Position numbers and translations under genes: made by a program. This document shows positions 1 to 5,114 of a stretch of 5,198 nucleotides of DNA, one piece after another (positions within the stretch are counted from its first letter, which is position 1; each line of letters begins with the position of its first letter). Origin of the DNA: Gp6-AA40 sp050742535 (GTDB taxonomy: Bacteria; Acidobacteriota; Vicinamibacteria; Vicinamibacterales; UBA2999); NCBI GenBank assembly GCA_050742535.1, contig JBOGIQ010000390.1, positions 1 through 5,198 of the forward strand, in the 5' to 3' direction. Below the pieces are notes generated by a model. That model searched no databases. It worked only from the letters and a program-made list of their open reading frames with translations, and had not been told where the DNA came from.

Positions 1-1329
1 AATGATCGTGACCTTGTGCAGCGGATCGGCGTCCGGGAGCAGCGCTGCAACTACCGCGTGCCCCGCTTCGTGATAGGCGCAGGTCACGCGCTCGTGCTCG
101 CTCATGGCTACCGACTTGCGCTCGACCCCCATGAGCACCTTGTCACGGGCGGCATCGAGGTCGAGGTTCCCGACCGTCGCCCGGCCGGAGCGCGCGGCGA
201 TGAGCGCCGCTTCGTTGACCAGGTTGGCCAGGTCGGCGCCCGAGAAGCCCGGCGTGCCGCGCGCGATCGCCCGCAAATCGACGTCGGCGTCGAGGGCCAC
301 CTTCTTCGAATGGACGCGCAGGATCTGCTCGCGGCCCTTCAGGTCTGGGTTGCCGACGGTCACCTGGCGATCGAAGCGGCCGGGACGCAACAACGCGGAG
401 TCGAGGATGTCCGCCCGGTTGGTCGCGGCGACAACGATGATGCTGTCGGATTGCGTGAAGCCGTCCATCTCGACGAGCAGCTGATTGAGCGTCTGCTCAC
501 GCTCCTCGTGGCTCAGCGAGTTGCCGCCGCGGCTGCGCCCGACGGCGTCGAGCTCGTCGATGAAGATGATGCACGACGCGTGGCGGCGTGCCTCCTTGAA
601 CAACTTGCGCACGCGCGACGCGCCGACGCCGGCATACATCTCGACGAAGTCGGATCCGCTCGCGGAGATGAACGGCACGCCGGCTTCGCCGGCCATCGAG
701 CGCGCGAGGAGCGTCTTGCCGGTGCCGGGAGGGCCGACGAGGAGGATGCCGCGCGGAATCCGGCCGCCGATCGTCGCGAAGCGCGCCGGATCCTTCAGGA
801 AATCGACGATCTCCTGCACCTCGTCCTTGGCCTCGTCCACCCCGGCGACGTCTTTGAACGTCACCGTGACGGCCTCAGGGTCGATCGTCCGCGCTTTTTC
901 AAGCGTCGGCACGCGGCCAGTCATCACCCGGAAGAGCGCAAGACCAGCGAAGCCGAAGAAGATCAGCCCCAGTGCCAGGGCGCCAAAGCTGCCGACCCGC
1001 GACGGCTGGACGGAGGTGACGTCCACCCGAATCCCGCGGTCAACCAGCGACGAGATTGAGGTCGGATTCGCGGCGAAGTAGCCCTGCGGCGCGACCGTCG
1101 CGAACCGCTTACCGTCGCGGTGCTCATAGGTGGCCGCGTCGCCCTCGATGACCACGGTCTTGATCGACCCGCGGCTGACTCCGGTGAGGAAATCGGAGAA
1201 GGGAGCCGGGGTTGGCTCAGCTGTCCCGAACATCCGCAGCCCAACGGCGGCGCCGATGACGAGTGTGACAAAGAGCACTCCGGTGCCCATCCAGAACAGT
1301 CGAGTACGGGGCAGCTTGCCTGCGAGCAC
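1..1329 (-). CDS. ftsH: ATP-dependent zinc metalloprotease FtsH, C-terminus cut by window edge
   Basis: Membrane-anchored AAA+ protease that extracts and degrades damaged or short-lived membrane and soluble proteins; in the family it forms hexamers in the cytoplasmic membrane. The 443 visible codons show a hydrophobic TM1 (about residues 11-32), an extracytoplasmic segment, TM2 (about 113-136), then the AAA+ module: Walker A GPPGTGKT (199-206), Walker B IIFIDELD (254-261), and the second region of homology ending RPGRFDR with arginine-finger candidates R315 and R318. HEAGH, the zinc-binding protease motif, is at 420-424, close to its place in E. coli FtsH. The rest of the protease domain, including the third zinc ligand, lies beyond position 1. 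I chose a GTG start at 1329 because GAGG sits six bases upstream and the short N-terminus before TM1 is typical; in-frame ATGs at 1479, 1386 and 1290 fit less well. Oddity: the pore loop reads EMYAGVGA where most family members have EMFVGVGA. The ORF has no stop inside the window, so it is not bounded here. Confidence 0.96.
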   Translation of the reverse strand, partial: MLAGKLPRTRLFWMGTGVLFVTLVIGAAVGLRMFGTAEPTPAPFSDFLTGVSRGSIKTVVIEGDAATYEHRDGKRFATVAPQGYFAANPTSISSLVDRGIRVDVTSVQPSRVGSFGALALGLIFFGFAGLALFRVMTGRVPTLEKARTIDPEAVTVTFKDVAGVDEAKDEVQEIVDFLKDPARFATIGGRIPRGILLVGPPGTGKTLLARSMAGEAGVPFISASGSDFVEMYAGVGASRVRKLFKEARRHASCIIFIDELDAVGRSRGGNSLSHEEREQTLNQLLVEMDGFTQSDSIIVVAATNRADILDSALLRPGRFDRQVTVGNPDLKGREQILRVHSKKVALDADVDLRAIARGTPGFSGADLANLVNEAALIAARSGRATVGNLDLDAARDKVLMGVERKSVAMSEHERVTCAYHEAGHAVVAALLPDADPLHKVTII

Positions 1330-1335
1330 CAGACA

Positions 1336-1339
1336 CCTC
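1336..1339 (-). promoter_or_regulatory. Ribosome binding site of ftsH (GAGG)
   Basis: On the minus strand GAGG is followed by six bases (TGTCTG) and then GTG at 1329. It decides the start call: the upstream ATGs at 1386 and 1479 have no purine-rich sequence at normal spacing, and ATG 1290 would begin inside TM1. Confidence 0.55.
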
Positions 1340-1420
1340 AAGCCGACGAAGGGACCGCCCTCGGCCTCGACTGTGCCCGCCGACATTCGGAGGAGCGCGG
1401 TAGAAACGAAAACGGCCCGG

Positions 1421-1426
1421 ATTGTA
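1421..1426 (-). promoter_or_regulatory. Possible -10 box for ftsH
   Basis: TACAAT on the minus strand, about 90 bases upstream of the chosen ftsH start. No convincing -35 box lies 16-18 bases further upstream, so this is a weak call. The gap 1330-1509 between ftsH and the DUF72 remnant holds no other feature I can support. Confidence 0.22.
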
Positions 1427-1509
1427 AGGAGGAGCGTCAGCGTTGCGGCGGGTGACCAGCAGCCTGACGCGTTAGTCATTCTATCGGACGCATCCTTGCC
1501 TGTAAATAG

Positions 1510-1777
1510 ATGGTGGCAATGGATTTAACGCAGCGGATACGGTTGGGCTGCTCGGGCTGGCAATACAGACAACTGCGCATTACGCGCGCCCGTTCGACAC
1601 TGTCGAAATCAACAACAGCTTCACCTTCGTCCACACCTCGGTCCGGTGCTCTATCAGCTCCCGCCTGGTTGGACGATCGACGTCGATCGGTTCGAGACTT
1701 TTCTACGCGGCGGCCATCCTCCCCGCGACGCCGCCCGGCTGCGCGATCAGCTGCGGGTCAGGCTCCAGGCCGCGTGA
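1510..1777 (+). pseudogene. Decayed DUF72/YecE-family gene, internal deletions and frameshifts
   Basis: Pieces of a DUF72 protein appear in the right order but in three different frames. The N-terminal piece reads IRLGCSGWQY (1537-1566, from ATG 1510 or 1519). A second piece, HYARPFDTVEINNSF (1578-1622), is in another frame. A third, HLGPVLYQLPPGW followed by TIDVDRFETFL (1634-1705), is in the last frame and runs directly into GGHPPRDAARLRDQL (1709-1753). That last segment resembles the family's C-terminal end and stops at TGA 1775-1777. Intact members are roughly 230-280 residues, while this remnant spans only 268 bases, so the segments between the conserved blocks have been lost. The first frame runs on by chance into the downstream DinB-like gene, which could mislead an ORF caller into one 320-residue protein. 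DUF72 has no firmly established function. It is transcribed, if at all, divergently from ftsH. Family recognition is from memory of conserved blocks. Confidence 0.82.
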
Positions 1778-1877
1778 TTGGGGTGGCACCGAATGATGAT
1801 CTGAATCACGGCGACGAACAAATGCGTTGCGCTGCTCGGTTCTGTGCAGCACGCGGATTCTGTTCGTGGCCGGCGGC

Positions 1878-1883
1878 TACAAT
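1878..1883 (+). promoter_or_regulatory. Probable -10 box for the DinB-like gene
   Basis: TACAAT, one mismatch from consensus, ends seven bases before GTG 1891. A transcript would therefore begin at about 1889-1891, giving a leaderless or nearly leaderless message. No clear -35 box is seen at 16-18 bases. The remaining gap from 1778 shows only a short GCTGC/GCAGC hairpin (1831-1850). Confidence 0.4.
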
Positions 1884-1890
1884 TGTGCTC

Positions 1891-2472
1891 GTGGCTGGCC
1901 CGGGCCATCTGGCCCTCACGCCCGAGATCGACGAGTTCCGGCGTCAGTTCGAACGGCTCGCCGACGAGGCGGACGCGCTCGTTGCGCCGCTCACTGAAGA
2001 GCAGTTCCTCTGGCAGCCGTCGCCGGGATCGTGGTCGGTGGCGCAGTGCATCGACCATCTCAACGTCACCGCCCGCATGTACCTGCCGCGCCTGGACGAA
2101 GGCATCGCCGAAGCCATGCGGCGCGGGCTGTACGGCGAGGGGCCGTTCGCCCACGATTTCATCGGCAATCTGTTCGTGCGGACGATGGAGCCGCCGCCGC
2201 GGCTGAAGGTGAAGGCGCCGCCGACGTTTCATCCGGCCCCGCAGCGATCCCGCGCCGAAATCATGGCGGCGTTTCGCGCCTACCAGGTGCAGTTCGTCGA
2301 TCGGCTGCGGCAGGCGAGCGGACTGGACCTGCGCCGCGCGAAGGTGATGTCTCCGGCGAGCACGTGGATCAAGATGTCGCTGAATTCAGGCTTCGCCCTG
2401 ATGGCCGCGCACGAGCGCCGGCACCTGTGGCAGGCACAGCAAGTGACCGCTGCGGTGGGGTTTCCTCGGTAA
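1891..2472 (+). CDS. DinB-superfamily protein (DinB_2-like)
   Basis: A 193-residue protein of the DinB/YfiT-like four-helix superfamily, soluble and probably metal-binding. The superfamily includes thiol-dependent transferases, but the substrate cannot be read from sequence. Visible hallmarks are an N-terminal helix (TPEIDEFRRQFERLADEAD), the block PSPGSWSVAQCIDHL (43-57) with candidate metal ligand H56, and a C-terminal AAHERRHLWQAQQ (172-184) with H174 and H178, giving the expected three-histidine set. Length is normal. The same frame is open upstream to 1510, but the upstream residues are low-quality and belong to the DUF72 remnant. GTG 1891 is preferred because it starts just before the conserved N-terminal helix and a TACAAT box lies immediately upstream; GTG 1885 and ATG 1822 are alternatives. 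There is no clear Shine-Dalgarno sequence. The TAA stop is followed after three bases by a heptamer array. Confidence 0.88.
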   Translation: MAGPGHLALTPEIDEFRRQFERLADEADALVAPLTEEQFLWQPSPGSWSVAQCIDHLNVTARMYLPRLDEGIAEAMRRGLYGEGPFAHDFIGNLFVRTMEPPPRLKVKAPPTFHPAPQRSRAEIMAAFRAYQVQFVDRLRQASGLDLRRAKVMSPASTWIKMSLNSGFALMAAHERRHLWQAQQVTAAVGFPR

Positions 2473-2475
2473 CTC

Positions 2476-2508
2476 AAAAGGCAAAAGGCAAAAGGCAAAA
2501 GGCAAAAG
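2476..2508 (+). repeat. Left heptamer array, (AAAAGGC)4 plus AAAAG
   Basis: Four perfect copies of AAAAGGC (2476-2503) and a five-base partial copy (2504-2508). It starts three bases after the TAA of the DinB-like gene. There are no spacers, so it is not a CRISPR array. The same unit recurs in inverted orientation at 3018-3069, on the other side of the four-helix-bundle gene. Confidence 0.97.
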
Positions 2509-2542
2509 AGGCGGGTGGGTACGTTTCTGCGTACGCGCCCCT

Positions 2543-2563
2543 CCGCCGGAGTTGCGGTTTTTT
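2543..2563 (+). terminator. Possible weak intrinsic terminator after the DinB-like gene
   Basis: CCGC (2543-2546), a seven-base loop, GCGG (2554-2557), then six T (2558-2563). The stem is only four base pairs, although a competing CTCC/GGAG stem (2541-2551) and a GTACG/CGTAC stem (2519-2534) lie next to it. The T run after a GC stem is suggestive but the predicted stability is low. If real, it ends the DinB-like transcript before the four-helix-bundle gene. Confidence 0.3.
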
Positions 2564-2634
2564 CATTCTTAAGTCGCGCAGCCGGAAAAACTCAGGTGTT
2601 TCAGCGGGGAACGTAATCTGCTTCCTGGAGCGGC

Positions 2635-2991
2635 ATGCCATACGTGCCGCGCGAGATCGATGAGCGTGCCTTCCGGTTTTTCTGCGGCATCATCAGATTC
2701 GTCCGCACTATCGAGTACGAACCAGGGATTCGCCGTCTCGCGGATCAAATGGTGAGCGCTGCGGGGTCGGTCGCCGCGAATCGCGAAGAAGCGACGAGCG
2801 GTTCGTCGCGGCGTGAATTCATCCGATACAACGAAATCGCGCTAAGAAGCGCGAAGGAGAGCGTGCTGTGGCTTCGAGGATGTGAGGAGACGGCCATCGG
2901 CGATCGTGCCCAGTGTCAAACACTGCTCGAAGAATCACGTCAACTTGCGCGAATCCTCGCGGCGATAGTGCTTAGTGCGAAACGCAAGTGA
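2635..2991 (+). CDS. Four-helix-bundle protein (23S rRNA intervening-sequence/S23-like)
   Basis: A 118-residue protein with the features of the small four-helix-bundle family first noticed as an ORF inside 23S rRNA intervening sequences and structurally related to the Avd accessory protein of diversity-generating retroelements. Its molecular role is not established. Visible features are an amphipathic first helix (about 8-27), the conserved turn SAAGSVAANREEA (41-53), a third helix 60-80 with EFIRYN and SVLWL, and a C-terminal helix 93-117. There is no signal peptide or membrane segment. Length is typical of the family. ATG 2635 follows GGAG (2627-2630) at a short four-base spacing and gives the usual N-terminus with a short lead into helix 1. 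No strong promoter is visible upstream. The gene is convergent with tkt (81 bases between the stop codons), is flanked by inverted AAAAGGC arrays, and has lower GC than its neighbours, all hinting at separate origin. No 23S rRNA is present here, so it is a free-standing copy. Confidence 0.88.
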   Translation: MPYVPREIDERAFRFFCGIIRFVRTIEYEPGIRRLADQMVSAAGSVAANREEATSGSSRREFIRYNEIALRSAKESVLWLRGCEETAIGDRAQCQTLLEESRQLARILAAIVLSAKRK

Positions 2992-3017
2992 CATCGACGA
3001 CCTTGCTTCTTGAATCT

Positions 3018-3069
3018 CCTTTTGCCTTTGCCTTTGCTTTTGCCTTTTGCCTTTTGACTTTTGCCTTTC
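3018..3069 (-). repeat. Right heptamer array, degenerate AAAAGGC units
   Basis: Read on the minus strand from the tkt side: GAAAGGC, AAAAGTC, AAAAGGC, AAAAGGC, AAAAGC, AAAGGC, AAAGGC, AAAAGG. The four copies nearest tkt are full heptamers with two substitutions; those nearest the four-helix-bundle gene have lost single bases. The array begins three bases after the tkt TAA. It is the inverted counterpart of the left array and more degenerate than it. Confidence 0.96.
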
Positions 3070-3072
3070 GAC

Positions 3073-4926
3073 TTAGCGTCCTTTTACCGCATTCACAATA
3101 TGGCGAGCAGAGATGCCGTAGTGATCGAGCAGCTGCTCCGGTGTGCCGCTCCGCGGGATTTCAGACACCGCCAGCCGCTTCACCGTGAAGCCACCTTCGG
3201 CCACCGCTGCGGCGACGGCATCGCCGATGCCGCCGGTCTGGTAATGATCTTCGACCGTGATGAGCCGCCCCTGTGTCTCCTCGGCGCACTGGATCAACGA
3301 CGCGGCGTCGATCGGCTGCAGTGAATAGAGATCGACGACGCGGATGCTGACACCGCCGGCCTGCAGCTGCGCATGCGCTTTCAGCGCTTCGAACACCGTC
3401 ACACCGGCGCCGATCACGGTCGCGACGTCGGCAGCGCTCCGGCGCAGGACCTTCAGGCCGCCGACCTCGAAACGCTCGTCCGGACCGTAGATCACCGGCG
3501 TCTTCGGGCGCGACGTCCGCATGTAGACCGGGCCGTGATGATAGGCGGCCTTCTCGAGCAGGCGCTCGGTGCTGACCGCGTCGCACGGATACAGCACGGT
3601 GATGTTCGGCTGCGCGCACATCATCGCCAGATCCTCGAGGGCCATCTGCGAGGGGCCGTCTTCGCCAATCGAGACGCCGGCGTGCGACCCGGCCATCTTG
3701 ATGTTGACGTTGCTGATGGCGGCCATGCGGATGAAGTCGTAGGCGCGCGTCAGGAATGCGGCGAACGTCGACGGAAACGGGATCGCTCCGCGCGCCGCCA
3801 GACCCGTCGCCGCGCCGATCATGACCTCTTCGGCGATGAAGACCTGGTAGAACCGCTCCGGATGCTGCTGCTCGAACTTGTCGCTGAAGGTCGAGTTCTT
3901 GACGTCGGCATCGAGGGCGACAATGCGATCGTCGGCGGCGCCCAGATTCGCCAGCGCCGCGCCGTAGGCCTCGCGCGTCGCGACGTTGTCGCCAAGCTTG
4001 TACGCCGGCGCCGCAAGCCGGGCCTCTTTCGCGGCCGGACGCTGGCGACGCGGCGGCGCGGGTATCGGCTGGGCCGGGTCGTCCTCCGGCACGAACTGCG
4101 ACTGTAGTTCCGCGAGCGCCTTGTCGAGCTCCTCGCCCTTCTTGAGCGCCTTGCCGTGCCAGCCGCCCTTGCCTTCCATGAAGGAGATGCCTTTCCCCTT
4201 CAGCGTCCTCGCCAGAACGACGGTTGGCCGGCCTCGCGTGCGGCGCGCCTGTTCGAGCGCGTCGAGCACCGCGGTCAGGTCGTGGCCGTCGATGACGATC
4301 GAATGCCAGCCGAAGGCGGACCATTTCGCGGCATGCGCGGCCATGTCGTGCTGCGACGCGGTCGGCTGGCTCTGGCCGAGCGCATTCACGTCGACGATGG
4401 CGCACAGCGAATCGAGCCGCTCATGAGCGCCGACCGCGGCGGCTTCCCAGACCGAGCCTTCGGCGGTCTCGCCGTCGCCCAACAGCACGTAGGTGCGGTA
4501 CTCCGAGGTGATGCGCCGTGCGTTGAGCGCAATCCCGACACCGGCGCAGAGACCCTGACCGAGCGAACCGGTCGCCACATCAACCCACGGCAGGCGCGGC
4601 GTCGGATGCCCCTCGAGATTGGAATCGAGACGCCGCAGCGTCAGCAGATCCTCGCGCGCGATGATCCCGGCCTCCGCCCACGCCGCGTAGAGAATCGGGG
4701 CCGCGTGTCCCTTCGACAGCACGAAGCGATCGTTGTCCGGATTGGCCGGATCGCGCGGGTCGTAGCGCATCTCGCCGAAGAAGAGCGCCGCCATGATTTC
4801 GGCGGCCGAGCAGCACGTGCTCGGATGCCCACTGCCCGCCTCCGTCGTCGAGCGCACCGAATCAATACGCAGACGCGTAGCGATATTCGTCAGCGCCGGA
4901 ACGCGCGCTGCTGCTTCTACTGCCAA
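3073..4926 (-). CDS. tkt: Transketolase, short animal-like type
   Basis: Thiamine-diphosphate enzyme of the non-oxidative pentose phosphate pathway, cytoplasmic; it moves two-carbon ketol units between sugar phosphates. The 617 residues cover the full family order. The PP domain has GSGHP (31-35), SKGHAAP (71-77), EGHP (105-108) and the ThDP/metal motif GDGE (150-153) with N181. The Pyr domain has IAEE (364-367, catalytic glutamate E366), the block GSHAGVSIGEDGPSQMALED (413-432) and RTSRP (470-474), followed by the C-terminal domain with VEDHYQTGGIG (558-568). Residues 281-308 form a proline/alanine-rich linker. Length and many blocks (CCSAAEIM, RFVLSKGHAAPILYA, LGQS, WHGK) resemble animal transketolase (about 623 residues) more than the roughly 660-residue E. 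coli type. Start is TTG 4926, supported by GGAGG nine bases upstream and by family N-terminal spacing. The TAA stop at 3073-3075 abuts a heptamer array. The gene appears monocistronic with its own promoter. Confidence 0.97.
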   Translation of the reverse strand: MAVEAAARVPALTNIATRLRIDSVRSTTEAGSGHPSTCCSAAEIMAALFFGEMRYDPRDPANPDNDRFVLSKGHAAPILYAAWAEAGIIAREDLLTLRRLDSNLEGHPTPRLPWVDVATGSLGQGLCAGVGIALNARRITSEYRTYVLLGDGETAEGSVWEAAAVGAHERLDSLCAIVDVNALGQSQPTASQHDMAAHAAKWSAFGWHSIVIDGHDLTAVLDALEQARRTRGRPTVVLARTLKGKGISFMEGKGGWHGKALKKGEELDKALAELQSQFVPEDDPAQPIPAPPRRQRPAAKEARLAAPAYKLGDNVATREAYGAALANLGAADDRIVALDADVKNSTFSDKFEQQHPERFYQVFIAEEVMIGAATGLAARGAIPFPSTFAAFLTRAYDFIRMAAISNVNIKMAGSHAGVSIGEDGPSQMALEDLAMMCAQPNITVLYPCDAVSTERLLEKAAYHHGPVYMRTSRPKTPVIYGPDERFEVGGLKVLRRSAADVATVIGAGVTVFEALKAHAQLQAGGVSIRVVDLYSLQPIDAASLIQCAEETQGRLITVEDHYQTGGIGDAVAAAVAEGGFTVKRLAVSEIPRSGTPEQLLDHYGISARHIVNAVKGR

Positions 4927-4935
4927 TTGGGGAGA

Positions 4936-4940
4936 CCTCC
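4936..4940 (-). promoter_or_regulatory. Strong ribosome binding site of tkt (GGAGG)
   Basis: On the minus strand GGAGG (4940 to 4936) lies nine bases before TTG 4926. There is no ATG in frame nearby, so this site fixes the rare TTG start. Confidence 0.75.
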
Positions 4941-4949
4941 GGAACCAGC

Positions 4950-4955
4950 ATTATA
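4950..4955 (-). promoter_or_regulatory. -10 box of the tkt promoter (TATAAT)
   Basis: A perfect TATAAT on the minus strand, 23 bases upstream of the TTG start. Transcription would begin at about 4943, leaving a leader of roughly 17 bases that is mostly the ribosome binding site. No good -35 hexamer lies at 16-18 bases (GAGAAC at 17); the upstream DNA there is part of the GTTC heptamer array. Confidence 0.6.
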
Positions 4956-4972
4956 GTCGTTCAAGCTTCCCA

Positions 4973-5043
4973 GTTCTCGGTTCTCTAATCGTGTTCATGT
5001 TCGGTGCGGGTTCGGGTTAGGTGTTCGGCGTTCGACGTTCGAG
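4973..5043 (+). repeat. Degenerate GTTCNNN heptamer array upstream of tkt
   Basis: Read on the plus strand: GTTCTCG (4973), GTTCTCT (4980), AATCGT, GTTCAT (4993), GTTCGGT (4999), GCGG, GTTCGG (5010), GTTAGGT (5016), GTTCGGC (5023), GTTCGAC (5030), GTTCGAG (5037). The unit start GTTC recurs mostly every seven bases, with a few six-base and broken copies. Unit length matches the AAAAGGC arrays but the sequence differs. It ends about 17 bases upstream of the tkt -10 box. Confidence 0.75.
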
Positions 5044-5114
5044 GTGCAGGCGCAGGGTTCCGAGTTCGTGGCGAACGTGGAACCCAACGCCGGCACACAG
5101 CACCGAACCTGAAC
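4993..5114. repeat. Inverted repeat pair around a central hairpin
   Basis: GTTCATGTTCGGTGC at 4993-5007 recurs inverted at 5100-5114 (GTTCAGGTTCGGTGC on the minus strand), with 14 of 15 bases identical. The left copy is part of the heptamer array. The pair encloses the hairpin at 5044-5096. Confidence 0.7.

Larger units (their letters stand above)
2470..3075. mobile_element. Candidate mobile cassette: four-helix-bundle gene between inverted heptamer arrays
   Basis: The plus strand from 2470 to 2508 and the minus strand from 3075 to 3037 match at 36 of 39 positions. Both begin with TAA, then CTC or GTC, then heptamers AAAAGGC. The enclosed segment holds a single gene of the S23/IVP-like four-helix-bundle family and has lower GC (about 55-57% in two 60-base lines I counted, against 65-80% in neighbouring coding lines). 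No transposase, integrase or target-site duplication is visible, so mobility is an inference and any enzyme would act in trans. Alternatively the arrays grew independently at two convergent gene ends. Confidence 0.35.

Noticed and set aside
16..1081. Long plus-strand open frames opposite ftsH
   Set aside because: They are antisense to a frame with Walker A, Walker B, arginine fingers and HEAGH in perfect order; long antisense frames are expected at this GC.
1510..1890. N-terminal extension making a 320-residue DinB-like protein
   Set aside because: The extension is arginine/serine/proline-rich noise apart from its first 19 residues, which belong to a DUF72 start. The rest of DUF72 is found in other frames of the same DNA.
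2476..2508. CRISPR array
   Set aside because: The 7-base units are directly adjacent with no spacers, and no cas gene is present.
2635..2991. Diversity-generating retroelement (Avd with template and variable repeats)
   Set aside because: The protein is only distantly Avd-like, and the window has no reverse transcriptase and no repeat pair of template/variable type.
2470..3075. Conventional insertion sequence
   Set aside because: No transposase-like protein and no target-site duplication outside the inverted ends; the only gene is an S23-like four-helix bundle.
3373..4107. Plus-strand 244-residue frame opposite tkt
   Set aside because: It is rich in Arg, Asp and His as is usual for high-GC antisense frames, and it has no recognisable motif.
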